The notes beneath the pieces were generated by a model, which saw only the letters and a list, made by a program, of their open reading frames with translations, made no database searches and was not told the DNA's origin. A DNA stretch of 64,000 nucleotides from Aminobacterium mobile DSM 12262 (lineage in GTDB: Bacteria; Synergistota; Synergistia; Synergistales; Aminobacteriaceae): the NCBI RefSeq assembly GCF_000526395.1, contig NZ_JAFZ01000001.1, positions 1,240,001 to 1,304,000 of the forward strand, read 5' to 3'. Shown here one piece after another: positions 46,504-54,792 of this stretch. Position numbers and translations under genes: made by a program. Position 1 is the first letter of the stretch; each line of letters begins with the position of its first letter.

Positions 46504-47826
46504 ATGAAATTTGTAGATTTAGTTCGTATAAAAGTAAAAGCCGGACGAGGCGGAAACGGGTGTCTGAGCTTCCGAAGAGAAAAATTTATTCCCAAAGGTG
46601 GACCTGACGGAGCCAATGGAGGGAATGGGGGAAGCGTTATTTTAAAAGCCGTAGATGGAATTCACACCCTTGCTGATTTTGAGTTCGAGAAAAAGTTTAC
46701 AGCAGAGCATGGACAGCCTGGGCAGGGTCAAAAAAAAGTTGGGGCATCTGGGAAAGACCTTATTATTCCTGTGCCCTGTGGTACTATAATATACGATGAT
46801 GATACTATGGAACCTCTTGCTGATCTTGTAGAGGCCGGAAACGAGGTTGTCGTTGCTCGAGGAGGAAGAGGAGGAAGAGGAAACATACATTTCACCACTT
46901 CTGTGCGAAAAGCTCCTCGATTCGCAGAAAAAGGGGAACTAGGAGAAGAAAGGAACCTCCGACTAGAGCTCAAACTTATTGCAGATGTGGGGCTAGTAGG
47001 CTTTCCCAATGCAGGGAAATCAAGTTTGCTTGCGGCTATTTCAAATGCTCGTCCTAAAATAGCTGATTATCCCTTTACTACGCTTTCTCCTAATTTAGGT
47101 GTTTTAGCCGTAGACGACGAGAGAATAGTGGTAGCTGATGTTCCAGGATTGATTGAAGGAGCTCATGAAAATAAGGGATTAGGCATTTATTTTTTACGCC
47201 ATGTTGAACGCACTCGCGTTCTCGTCCATGTTCTTGATTTAAGTACAGGAACATCAGAAGAGGTCATTTCTCAATGGAAAACTATTTGTAATGAGTTCGA
47301 AGCCTACAATTCGAGTCTTCTGGAAAGGCCTTATATTGTTGTGGGAAATAAAATAGATTTGGAACAGGCGCAAAAAAACTCTCATGACGTAGAGGCCTTT
47401 ATGAAAAAGCAAGGGGTCCTTTACTTTGTCACAAGCGCCTTGTCAGGAGAAGGGATTCCAACGTTTATTGATGCTATTGCTACGCTTTGCCGTAAACATG
47501 TAAGACCTCATAGTGAAACTCGGCTTTTCGAAACAGTAACTCCTCGAGAAGAAAAGCCTCTTCAGAGGGGTAGAAAAGGGGTGGAGGAGCAAGTTACGAT
47601 AATTAGGCTGCCGGATGATTCTGGTTTCCGCGTTGTTCATGCTGGTCTTGAGAGAGCTCTTAAAAAATATGATTTTGAGCAAGAAGATGCCCTTTATCGT
47701 TTTGCGCGCCTCCTAAAAAAATATCACGTGGAAGAACTTCTAGCACAAGAAGGGGCACAAGAAGGGGATACTGTTTTCATCGGAGACGTAGAATTTGAAT
47801 ATCAGCCTGATAAAGTTATGGAGTAA
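46504..47826 (+). CDS. obgE: GTPase Obg/CgtA
   Basis: 440 residues in three parts. The glycine-rich Obg fold (1-158) has the signature FVDLVRIKVKAGRGGNGCLSFRREKF-type start. The G domain follows (G1 GFPNAGKSS, G3 DVPGLIEGA, NKID). A C-terminal OCT domain from about 355 includes IIRLPDDSGFRVVHAGLERALKKYDF. Obg associates with the 50S subunit and responds to ppGpp. The long form with OCT is typical of Firmicutes-like and related lineages. Confidence 0.95.
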   Translation: MKFVDLVRIKVKAGRGGNGCLSFRREKFIPKGGPDGANGGNGGSVILKAVDGIHTLADFEFEKKFTAEHGQPGQGQKKVGASGKDLIIPVPCGTIIYDDDTMEPLADLVEAGNEVVVARGGRGGRGNIHFTTSVRKAPRFAEKGELGEERNLRLELKLIADVGLVGFPNAGKSSLLAAISNARPKIADYPFTTLSPNLGVLAVDDERIVVADVPGLIEGAHENKGLGIYFLRHVERTRVLVHVLDLSTGTSEEVISQWKTICNEFEAYNSSLLERPYIVVGNKIDLEQAQKNSHDVEAFMKKQGVLYFVTSALSGEGIPTFIDAIATLCRKHVRPHSETRLFETVTPREEKPLQRGRKGVEEQVTIIRLPDDSGFRVVHAGLERALKKYDFEQEDALYRFARLLKKYHVEELLAQEGAQEGDTVFIGDVEFEYQPDKVME

Positions 47827-47844
47827 AAGTAAAAACGGAGGACT

Positions 47845-48486
47845 GTGGGAGTGAGCTTTGGTGGCCACGTCATTCGAACGCGAAAAATAGGCATAATGGG
47901 TGGGACCTTCGATCCCATCCATTATGGGCATTTGTTAGCAGCTGAGGAGTCTTTTTTTGCTTTAGATCTTGATGAGGTTATTTTTGTCCCAACAGGCAAA
48001 CCTCCTCATAAAAAGACGAGACGTGTTTCTTCAACGGAAGACCGATATACAATGACTCTTCTTGCCACCCTCGATAATCCACACTTCAAAGTTTCTCGAA
48101 TTGAAATAGATAGAAACGAGTCAAGTCATACAGTAGACACTTTGAGAGAAATGAGGCATTGGTATGCTCCAGACAGTATTCAGTTTTTCTTCATTACAGG
48201 ATTAGATGCCGTTTTGGACATAACCACGTGGAAGGAATATACTGCGCTGCCTAGCCTCTGTAAAATAGTAGCAGTGAATAGACCTGGCTATCAGGTAGGG
48301 AAGTTAGAACAATTACCTGAGATTTTTAAAGGAAATATTGTGCCTCTCGAGATTCCCTTGCTTTCTATTTCCAGTACTGAAATACGAAGACGAATAGAAA
48401 GTGGTAAAAATGTTCGTTATTTAATGCCTGAGCTAGTAGAACGATATATTTACAAAAAAGGGTTATATAAAAGGATTGGGCGGTGA
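47845..48486 (+). CDS. nadD: Nicotinate-nucleotide adenylyltransferase
   Basis: 213 residues from GTG 47845, just after CGGAGGA; GTG 47851 is an equally plausible start. It adenylates nicotinate mononucleotide ahead of NadE. The nucleotidyltransferase motif GIMGGTFDPIHYGHL and the C-terminal LLSISSTEIRRRI (ISSTxIR) are present. The obgE-nadD-rsfS neighbourhood is common. Confidence 0.93.
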   Translation: MGVSFGGHVIRTRKIGIMGGTFDPIHYGHLLAAEESFFALDLDEVIFVPTGKPPHKKTRRVSSTEDRYTMTLLATLDNPHFKVSRIEIDRNESSHTVDTLREMRHWYAPDSIQFFFITGLDAVLDITTWKEYTALPSLCKIVAVNRPGYQVGKLEQLPEIFKGNIVPLEIPLLSISSTEIRRRIESGKNVRYLMPELVERYIYKKGLYKRIGR

Positions 48487-48491
48487 CGTAT

Positions 48492-49778
48492 ATGAAAATC
48501 ACCAAAATTATACTTATTTCTACTTTAGCTATTCTCTCTGCTGCTGCGGGGATTTTCTTCCGCCTTCATGACATAGTAGCCCCTCAGCCAGAGAATATAA
48601 AAGAAAGCATCTCTTATGATCAGGAAACAGGCAATATTAATATTCTTGTAATAGGAGTGGACGACGTAGAAGGCAGCCAACGTTCCGATACTGTCGGATT
48701 GGCTGTTATAGATATTGATGATAAAACGGTTCGTTACATGTCTCTCCCCCGAGATACTCGAGTACAGATTCCTGGCCATAGTTGGCAGAAGCTTAATCAT
48801 GCCTACGCCTATGGAGGGGTAGAGCTCCTACAACAAACTGTCGTTAATTATTTGGGAATGCCTGTTAACTACTACGTTCTTGTCAATTATGAAAGCTTTC
48901 CTCAAATTGTTGATATGATTGGCGGAGTGGAAATAAACGTGGAAAAAAAGCTTTATTACAATGACAGAGCTGGCAATCTCCACATCAATATACCTAAAGG
49001 CCTTCAGAATATGAATGGGAAAACAGCACTTGAATATGTGCGATTTAGACATGATGCTCTCGGTGATATAGGACGAGTACAGCGTCAGCAGCAATTTATC
49101 AAAGCAATAATGAAAAAGGTACAGACACCAGAAATGCTGCCTCGATTGCCTGATTTTGCCAAACAAATCTTAGATCTTGTAAATACAAACTTAACAATGA
49201 CACAGGCAGTACAGTTAACATCGTACTTGCGAGACCTAAGGCCTGAAAATATGGCATTCTTTACTCTCCCAGGAAGAGCCGCCTATATTTCTAATGTAAG
49301 CTACTGGCTAGGAGATCTAAGTGTAGCATCTACGCTTCTTAGCGGCCCTATAGTTCAAGAAGGAGATATTCCTGGTCAACCGTCACTAGACGGAGATACC
49401 GTTGCGCCATCTCTAGAAACAGCTTCGGAACAGAATCTTATGGACCAAGTCAAAAAAATGACCCTTCCAATAGCTATATTAAATGGAGATGGAGAAGCCG
49501 GACTCAGCAAAAAAGCAGCTTCGTTACTTCAAAAAATCGGAATAGACGTAGCTTATACTGGTAATGCAAAACATTACGATTATCATTACTCTAGTATTGT
49601 ATATCCAATGAACAAAAATTCGGCAGAAATGAAACAAAATGCCCTTGCTCTGCAAGAAATGTGTGGCATTAGCAATAATCTTCTAAAGCAAGATGACTCA
49701 GCTGTTTATGTAACCCTCGTTTTAGGACATGATAAAAATACAATATTAAATAAATTAGGGGCATTACCTCATAAATAG
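48492..49778 (+). CDS. LytR-CpsA-Psr family protein with LytR_C domain
   Basis: 428 residues from ATG 48492 (GTG 48483 overlaps the nadD stop). One N-terminal membrane anchor, then the LCP domain: VIGVDDVEGSQRSDTV, SLPRDTRVQIPG and VRFRHDALGDIGRVQRQQQFI, with the Arg/Asp residues that bind the polyprenyl diphosphate. A LytR_C domain (IAILNGDGEAGLSKKAASLLQ) ends the protein. LCP enzymes attach glycopolymers from undecaprenyl carriers to the wall, so this may be the last step for the glycan made at 12-14 kb. Confidence 0.9.
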   Translation: MKITKIILISTLAILSAAAGIFFRLHDIVAPQPENIKESISYDQETGNINILVIGVDDVEGSQRSDTVGLAVIDIDDKTVRYMSLPRDTRVQIPGHSWQKLNHAYAYGGVELLQQTVVNYLGMPVNYYVLVNYESFPQIVDMIGGVEINVEKKLYYNDRAGNLHINIPKGLQNMNGKTALEYVRFRHDALGDIGRVQRQQQFIKAIMKKVQTPEMLPRLPDFAKQILDLVNTNLTMTQAVQLTSYLRDLRPENMAFFTLPGRAAYISNVSYWLGDLSVASTLLSGPIVQEGDIPGQPSLDGDTVAPSLETASEQNLMDQVKKMTLPIAILNGDGEAGLSKKAASLLQKIGIDVAYTGNAKHYDYHYSSIVYPMNKNSAEMKQNALALQEMCGISNNLLKQDDSAVYVTLVLGHDKNTILNKLGALPHK

Positions 49779-49851
49779 TGACAACTTCTTATAATGAGAT
49801 TACAATGAAAAAACAATATAAACAGCATAAAAAGGAGGGATTTAAACTCGT

Positions 49852-50211
49852 ATGATAGAAACTACCGAATTGACTCAAAAATATCGATTTGTACTGGATG
49901 CGCTGGCTGATAAAAGGGGATTAGACATCGTCCTCTTAGATGTTGCTGGGAAATCTTCTATTGCTGATACCTTTATTCTCGTTACAGCTAATTCGGACAT
50001 ACATATGGGGACCTTGAGAGATGTGACGGAAGAAGCCCTTAATAGGAAAGGACTCCCAACAGCAGTAGAAGGTCGAAGCAGCACCCAGTGGTGTCTTATA
50101 GATGCGGGAAACCTTATAGTTCATGTCTTTAGCCATAAAGGGAGAGATTTTTATAATCTTGAGAAAGTTTGGGGAGATTGTCCTTCATATTCCTACGAAT
50201 ATCTCGACTAA
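49852..50211 (+). CDS. rsfS: Ribosomal silencing factor RsfS
   Basis: 119 residues. RsfS binds L14 on the 50S subunit and blocks joining with 30S when nutrients are short. The family pattern is clear: LDIVLLDVAGKSSIADTFILVTANSDIHMGTL and WCLIDAGNLIVHVFSHKGRDFYNLEKVWGD. AAGGAGGG is upstream of ATG 49852. A terminator follows. Confidence 0.94.
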   Translation: MIETTELTQKYRFVLDALADKRGLDIVLLDVAGKSSIADTFILVTANSDIHMGTLRDVTEEALNRKGLPTAVEGRSSTQWCLIDAGNLIVHVFSHKGRDFYNLEKVWGDCPSYSYEYLD

Positions 50212-50255
50212 ATATACCTCAAAAATATTAGATACTTTATAAGATACATACGTAG

Positions 50256-50302
50256 AATAAATAAAAGGCTTATCGTTATTAGTGATAGGCCTTTTATTTA
50301 TT
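50256..50302. terminator. Terminator after rsfS (probably bidirectional)
   Basis: AATAAATAAAAGGC (50256-50269) pairs perfectly with GCCTTTTATTTATT (50289-50302); an inner TATC/GATA pair extends the stem. Being symmetric with T's on one arm and A's on the other, it can act on either strand. Confidence 0.85.
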
Positions 50303-50596
50303 GGTTGCAAAACATAATTTTAGCCTAAATATACGGGGATCTTTTGAAAGGGGAGTCGTTTTCCAAGGTGTCCTATAATGTATCTTATGTTACATTCAAG
50401 AGGAGAAAACCCCCTTTAAATTGCTATTTTATGCTTTTTATATTATCTCCTAATTTCTCTGATTTACGTCGTTATTTCATTGGATTTTCGGCGATTTATT
50501 AGGGCTCAAAGGCGGGGGAACACATTTGAGCCCTTTACAAGAGGAGATACTCTTTGGAATATGGATTTGTCTTATCTTATATTGTGGGCTAATAAT
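50303..50596. other. Gene-poor gap with nested inverted repeats and a second hairpin
   Basis: No supportable gene is seen in this stretch between rsfS and the DUF4198 gene. AAAGGGG (50347-50353) faces CCCCTTT (50411-50417), TTTTCC (50359-50364) faces a GG-AAAA arm (50402-50409), and AATGTA (50377-50382) faces TACATT (50391-50396), all concentric. A TATAAT is at 50374-50379, without a good -35 on the plus strand. AGGGCTCAAA (50501-50510) and TTTGAGCCCT (50525-50534) form a separate perfect hairpin. A 23-codon frame at 50431-50502 lies between, with no correctly spaced ribosome site. Confidence 0.6.
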
Positions 50597-51403
50597 TTAT
50601 TTCATATCTCGGGCTTGAATCCAAATTACAGCATCTTGGCTCAATTCTTTGCCATCATGTGTGTTTCTCGGACCTGCCCCAAGAGCAGCAAATCCCCACC
50701 AACCAGCTTTTGGGATGCCAAAGGTAAAACAGCCGTTCATATCTGCCTTTATAGCCATTGTGACAAAAGCGTCTTGCGGTGCTTCTACATGAGCTTTTTT
50801 AGCAAAACTGTTCTTATTTATAATAGGATCATGGTTTAGATATTCCACTTCTATTTCAGCAAAAGGAACTGTTTTCCCTTCTCGCTTCACAATTCCTCTG
50901 AATACATTTCCTGTCCAAAGGGCGTAAGGTTTATCAAGAGGGACTATTTCAGCAGGAAGCCCCATATCTCCATCCCAATCTGTAGGGATACCCGCTACAT
51001 TAACAAAAACTTTCGTCATTTGCTGAATGTAAAGTTCCTCTTGGGCTTCATAGTAAGGAGCAGGAATAAGGCAAAAAGCATAATCCCCCATCCCTTTAAG
51101 CTTGTATTGAAGCTCGTAGGCTTTTCCACTATTAGTAAGACTCGTCCACACAATGGGTTTAATATTCTTTAAAAGATCTATTTTTTGGCCTTTATGGACT
51201 ACATATAGCGATTCTGGTTGCCCCATATCCATAGTATGTCCAGCTTCAAAAGGGTGGGTAAAAACAAGTTTCATATCTATGATTTCCCCTTTTTCAAGGG
51301 CACTTTCTGGTGTATAGAACATTTGGAAATGGGCAGAAGCGGGAAAGGCAAAAAGACAAACCATGAGCCCTGTTAAAATAGCTTTCGTTGTTTTTTTTAT
51401 CAT
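50597..51403 (-). CDS. Exported DUF4198 protein, last gene of the feo operon
   Basis: 268 residues from ATG 51403, with AGGAGAGAATAGGA upstream; the frame opens earlier (51439) but the signal peptide starts here (IKKTTKAILTGLMVCLFAFPASAHF, cleavage near residue 24). The mature protein has beta-rich Ig-like DUF4198 character. The mature N-terminus begins with His after Ala, and YTPESALEKGEIIDMKLVFTHPFEAG is typical of the family. DUF4198 proteins are often found with metal transporters, notably nickel/cobalt (NikK-type). Here it follows feoB and a second exported protein, so a periplasmic metal-handling role is inferred. Confidence 0.75.
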   Translation of the reverse strand: MIKKTTKAILTGLMVCLFAFPASAHFQMFYTPESALEKGEIIDMKLVFTHPFEAGHTMDMGQPESLYVVHKGQKIDLLKNIKPIVWTSLTNSGKAYELQYKLKGMGDYAFCLIPAPYYEAQEELYIQQMTKVFVNVAGIPTDWDGDMGLPAEIVPLDKPYALWTGNVFRGIVKREGKTVPFAEIEVEYLNHDPIINKNSFAKKAHVEAPQDAFVTMAIKADMNGCFTFGIPKAGWWGFAALGAGPRNTHDGKELSQDAVIWIQARDMK

Positions 51404-51520
51404 AATTCCTATTCTCTCCTTAATAATATTTATTATCATCTATGCTCGACGCTCGACATTTTTAAATTATTTACGTTAAAATGTTACTTATGACATTTTG
51501 AAGGCTTCTTTGCTTTCTAT

Positions 51521-51548
51521 GAGGGAAGGGGGCCCCTCCCCTTTCCTC
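51521..51548 (-). repeat. GC-rich hairpin between the two exported feo-operon genes
   Basis: GAGGGAAGGGG (51521-51531) faces CCCCTTTCCTC (51538-51548) with one mismatch. ATGACA (51490-51495) and TGTCAT (51554-51559) extend it as an outer pair. There is no U run on the transcribed strand, so it looks like an mRNA-stabilising or processing hairpin rather than a terminator. Confidence 0.5.
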
Positions 51549-51558
51549 GAAATTGTCA

Positions 51559-51882
51559 TTAATCTTTTATATCTTCGCCTTTTATTTGAACTACATGTCC
51601 TGGACCTGCATCGAATACCACTATAAAAGGAACATCAGGTTTTTCGAAATTAAACTCACTTAGTTCGTCCATTTTCCCTTTTACAAGTACGTTGCCACCT
51701 TCATCTTTTACTGTCATAGACACACCCGAAGCAGAGGATCCATCAGAAAAGCCACCTTCGCAGGTAACGGTTCCATCGTCGTTCAGGTAGCAATAACACA
51801 TAGGAGTATGAGCAAAAGCTGCGCTGACAATTACACAAGAGAACAAAACTGCAAACAAACCAGCAAATATATTCCGCCTCAT
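51559..51882 (-). CDS. Small exported Cys-containing protein of the feo operon
   Basis: 107 residues with a signal peptide (FAGLFAVLFSCVIVSAAFAH, cleavage after about residue 24). The mature part starts HTPMCYCYLNDDGTVTCEGGFSDGSS, with three cysteines and a His in the first 20 residues, then a beta-rich domain. No named family is recognised. ATG 51882 overlaps the feoB stop as ATGA and has GGAGGTGA upstream, so it is translated with FeoB. A periplasmic iron or redox accessory role is inferred from position and Cys/His content. Confidence 0.75.
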   Translation of the reverse strand: MRRNIFAGLFAVLFSCVIVSAAFAHTPMCYCYLNDDGTVTCEGGFSDGSSASGVSMTVKDEGGNVLVKGKMDELSEFNFEKPDVPFIVVFDAGPGHVVQIKGEDIKD

Positions 51883-54407
51883 ATGTGATTCACCTCCTTC
51901 CCATCAAAAGAGTCCCCTTCAAAAAAATCTTCCTCTTCATGAAAAACAGGCCCTTTTACTTTTCCTAAGAGAAAAGCTACTAGTAAAGCAATCCCATAAA
52001 AAGCACCCATGGCCTGTTTTCCCGACATTCCTAACAAAGAGCCGCCAGTATAGATAATAGTTGCCAAAACAATACCCAGAGCTATGGGATATCCCAAGGC
52101 TATAAAAACCCAACGCCAACCACCAGCTTCCATTTTGACCATAAGAAGGGCTGCAATACATGGAGGATACATTGCCATAAAAACCATCAATGCCAAGGCG
52201 TGAAGAGGGGAAAAACCCTGCTCCTGTTCTTTCATTCTCTGCTCTAAGGTCTGCCCCTCTTCCCGAGGTTGATACAACACTCCAAGGGTCGCCACACTAC
52301 TCTCTTTGGCAGCTAGGGAGCTCAAAAGAGCCACGTTAACCTTCCAATTAAAACCTGCAAAACAGGTTATAGGCTCTAAAGCTTTCCCTGCCATTCCCAA
52401 AAAGCTCCCATGAAGTTGTTCGTCTCTCATTTCCATAAAAAGCATGGCCCTGTCTCTCTTCATCTGTTTAAAAGCCTTACTTAACGTTCGCCCATCCTTG
52501 CCCTTGGCATTTAAAAAGGGATAAATAGTGGGATACCGCTCTGAAAAACGTTTCTCAAACCTGTCTCTTCTCTCATCAGAGGAACTGACTAACGCTCTCT
52601 TTTCATTCTTATAGCGCTCTTCTATAGAAAGATAATGCGCTAAAGCGGTGTCAGAGCTAAGTTGCTCATAGAAAGATGTCCTCTGGATTCCATTTAAAAA
52701 AGTGTTCTTTATATCTTCTGATCTCCTCGTATAGTCATCCATCCTCGTTGCGCTAATAGAGGGGTAATTCGTAAGAAAATAGACTGCAATAGCAACAAGC
52801 ATTATAATAGTGAGAACTTTCTTTACAAAGAGCCATGTCCTTTCTACAGATCTCACCACAACCCCCCGAATGGTGGGAATATGGTATGGTGGCATCTCCA
52901 AGACAAATGGAGAACTTGGCCTATTTTTAAGTAACGTTAGAGTTAAAATTTTTGCCACAGAAAGAGCTATGATAATCGTAATGGTCGAGATAAAGAACAT
53001 GGCCGTAGCTTTTTCTTTTGCAAAATAAATACTTATGAGTAACGTATAAAGAGGAACTTTTGCCAAACAGTTCATAAGGGGCACTATAAGGATTGTGGCT
53101 AATCTTGCTTTCTCATCTGCGATAACACGAGTTGCCATTACACCCGGCACAGCACATCCACCAACAAAAACTCCACCCAGAATGAGAGGTAGCGTAGATT
53201 GGCCATGAAGCCCAAAACGCCTAAAAAGCTTGTCTAAAATAAAAGCCATTCTTGGCATATACCCTACATCTTCAAGAACTGCGATTAAAGCAAAAAGAAT
53301 TAAAAATATAGGGATATAAATAAGAACTGAATTAATGCTTGTAACAACACTTAAAACAAGAGAACGCAACAATGGTTCATGAATAAAGCTACCTATAGGT
53401 AAATATGATTCCACCGTATTTCTGAATTTTTCAAGAAGAGGGACCATGTAGTTAGTAAGTTCGTATCCTCTTACTATAGATAGCTCGTATAAGAAATAAA
53501 TAACACCTGCAAGAATAAGAGGCCCCCAGATCCTATGACAAACAAGGGCATCGATTTTATCTGTTAAAGTTACAGAGACCTCTTTTACCTTTACAACGCA
53601 GCTTTTCTCTATTTTCTCCGCTTCTATGTGACGCCTAAAGGCAATAAAGCCGCGAGGCGAATCATTGTGGTCTTTTTCGAATTCAATAGCAGCATTTTTA
53701 ACAAAAGAAAGTATCTCTTTTGCACCAGAACATTCTTTTGTTACGATACGATTAGCTATTTCATCTTCTTCAAAAAGCTTGATCGCTACCCAACGGGAAG
53801 GAAGTTCCTTTCCTACCATAGACTTCTCTATCATTAAGGAAACATTAGAAATATAGGGTTCAAGAACCCCATAATCTACCTTAAAGAGTTCTTTCTTCCT
53901 ATCGCTGTTATGTAAGCTCTCGACAAGTCCATTCTTTAAATCGTTCTTTCCCTTTCCTTTATTACCTACTGTAGAAACAACTGGAAGCCCGAGAGCATGA
54001 GACAGAGCCTTAGCATCTATGCGTAGTCCTCTCTTGTCTGCTACATCTAGCATATTGAGGACTATAAAAAGAGGAGCCCCTATTTCCAATAACTGGAACG
54101 TCAAATAAAGATGACGTTTCAAGTTTGATGCATCCACCACATCTACCACAAGAGACGGATTTTGTTCTAAAATAAAGTCTCTTGCGATCCTTTCTTCCTC
54201 TGAATATGATGAAAGGCTGTACGTTCCAGGCAAGTCTGTAAGAGTTATTTTTTCATCTTTCCACATAAAGGTACTTGTTTTAATTGAAACTGTTGCTCCA
54301 GGATAATTAGCCACAAACTGGCGGCCACCCGTAAGCATATTAAAAATAGTTGACTTTCCACAATTAGGCTGGCCTGTTAAAGCTATACGATGGATTTCCG
54401 ATCTCAT
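51879..54407 (-). CDS. feoB: Ferrous iron transporter FeoB with an extra soluble insertion
   Basis: 842 residues, longer than many FeoB proteins. The N-terminal G domain has GQPNCGKSTIFN, TDLPGTYSLSS and NMLD. The membrane part includes the Gate motifs GGCAVPGVMATR and LAAKESSVATLGVLY and the MYPPCIAAL helix. A charged, helix-rich segment of about 120 residues (547-669, bases 52401-52769) separates two membrane segments in the second half. FeoB imports Fe2+ under anoxic conditions. It overlaps feoA and the next exported gene by four bases each. Confidence 0.93.
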   Translation of the reverse strand: MRSEIHRIALTGQPNCGKSTIFNMLTGGRQFVANYPGATVSIKTSTFMWKDEKITLTDLPGTYSLSSYSEEERIARDFILEQNPSLVVDVVDASNLKRHLYLTFQLLEIGAPLFIVLNMLDVADKRGLRIDAKALSHALGLPVVSTVGNKGKGKNDLKNGLVESLHNSDRKKELFKVDYGVLEPYISNVSLMIEKSMVGKELPSRWVAIKLFEEDEIANRIVTKECSGAKEILSFVKNAAIEFEKDHNDSPRGFIAFRRHIEAEKIEKSCVVKVKEVSVTLTDKIDALVCHRIWGPLILAGVIYFLYELSIVRGYELTNYMVPLLEKFRNTVESYLPIGSFIHEPLLRSLVLSVVTSINSVLIYIPIFLILFALIAVLEDVGYMPRMAFILDKLFRRFGLHGQSTLPLILGGVFVGGCAVPGVMATRVIADEKARLATILIVPLMNCLAKVPLYTLLISIYFAKEKATAMFFISTITIIIALSVAKILTLTLLKNRPSSPFVLEMPPYHIPTIRGVVVRSVERTWLFVKKVLTIIMLVAIAVYFLTNYPSISATRMDDYTRRSEDIKNTFLNGIQRTSFYEQLSSDTALAHYLSIEERYKNEKRALVSSSDERRDRFEKRFSERYPTIYPFLNAKGKDGRTLSKAFKQMKRDRAMLFMEMRDEQLHGSFLGMAGKALEPITCFAGFNWKVNVALLSSLAAKESSVATLGVLYQPREEGQTLEQRMKEQEQGFSPLHALALMVFMAMYPPCIAALLMVKMEAGGWRWVFIALGYPIALGIVLATIIYTGGSLLGMSGKQAMGAFYGIALLVAFLLGKVKGPVFHEEEDFFEGDSFDGKEVNHI

Positions 54408-54631
54408 AGCTTCTCAACCTCTACAAAACTAGCTTCTTCATGGCGAATGCTCACATGATGCCTTTCTAACTGAACATCCACTGGGTCCACAAAGGGAGCA
54501 TTGCGAATCACGTGAACTTCAACTCCAGGGAAAAATCCTAGATCCATGAGCCGCTGCCCAACAACACCTCGAGCCCTGTTTTTTTTAATGACGCACTTCT
54601 CTCCCGGCTTTATTGCATCAAGCGTAATCAT
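54404..54631 (-). CDS. feoA: Ferrous iron transport accessory FeoA
   Basis: 75 residues, an SH3-like fold with GEKCVIKKNRARGVVGQRLMDLGFFPGVEVHVIRNAPF typical of FeoA. It binds and modulates FeoB. It is the first gene of the operon, and its stop overlaps the feoB start by four bases. A consensus promoter lies about 43 bases upstream of its ATG. Confidence 0.92.
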   Translation of the reverse strand: MITLDAIKPGEKCVIKKNRARGVVGQRLMDLGFFPGVEVHVIRNAPFVDPVDVQLERHHVSIRHEEASFVEVEKL

Positions 54632-54673
54632 GACACCAATCCTTCTTGAAAGTTTTATTTATCAAACAAGAAG

Positions 54674-54702
54674 ATTATACGACTGAATGTTTGATGTGTC
54701 AA
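54674..54702 (-). promoter_or_regulatory. Perfect-consensus sigma-70 promoter of the feo operon
   Basis: On the minus strand TTGACA (54702-54697) and TATAAT (54679-54674) are separated by exactly 17 bases. Transcription would begin near 54667, giving a leader of about 36 bases. A promoter this strong normally needs a repressor, which fits the palindrome lying across its -35. Confidence 0.8.
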
Positions 54703-54704
54703 AC
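54689..54704. promoter_or_regulatory. Palindromic operator candidate over the feo -35 element
   Basis: GTTTGA (54689-54694), four bases, then TCAAAC (54699-54704): a perfect inverted repeat covering the -35 hexamer. A further half site ATCAAAC is at 54661-54667, at the predicted start point. It does not resemble the classical Fur or DtxR consensus as I know them. Confidence 0.55.
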
Positions 54705-54717
54705 TAAAGGAGGGGCG

Positions 54718-54753
54718 TAAAAAAAGCCGTGGCAATAATTCGCCATGGCTTTT
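54718..54753 (-). terminator. Rho-independent terminator after tpiA
   Basis: AAAGCCGTGGC (54723-54733) pairs with GCCATGGCTTT (54742-54752), including one G-U. On the minus strand it is followed by a run of seven U's. It separates tpiA from the feo promoter. Confidence 0.85.
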
Positions 54754-54792
54754 AATTGCATCAACATTTGCAAAATATAAGGTTACTTGGTT

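Noticed and set aside
50480-50839. 119-codon plus-strand frame in and after the rsfS gap
   Set aside because: Most of it is antisense to the DUF4198 gene, it has no ribosome site, and its composition has no coding pattern.
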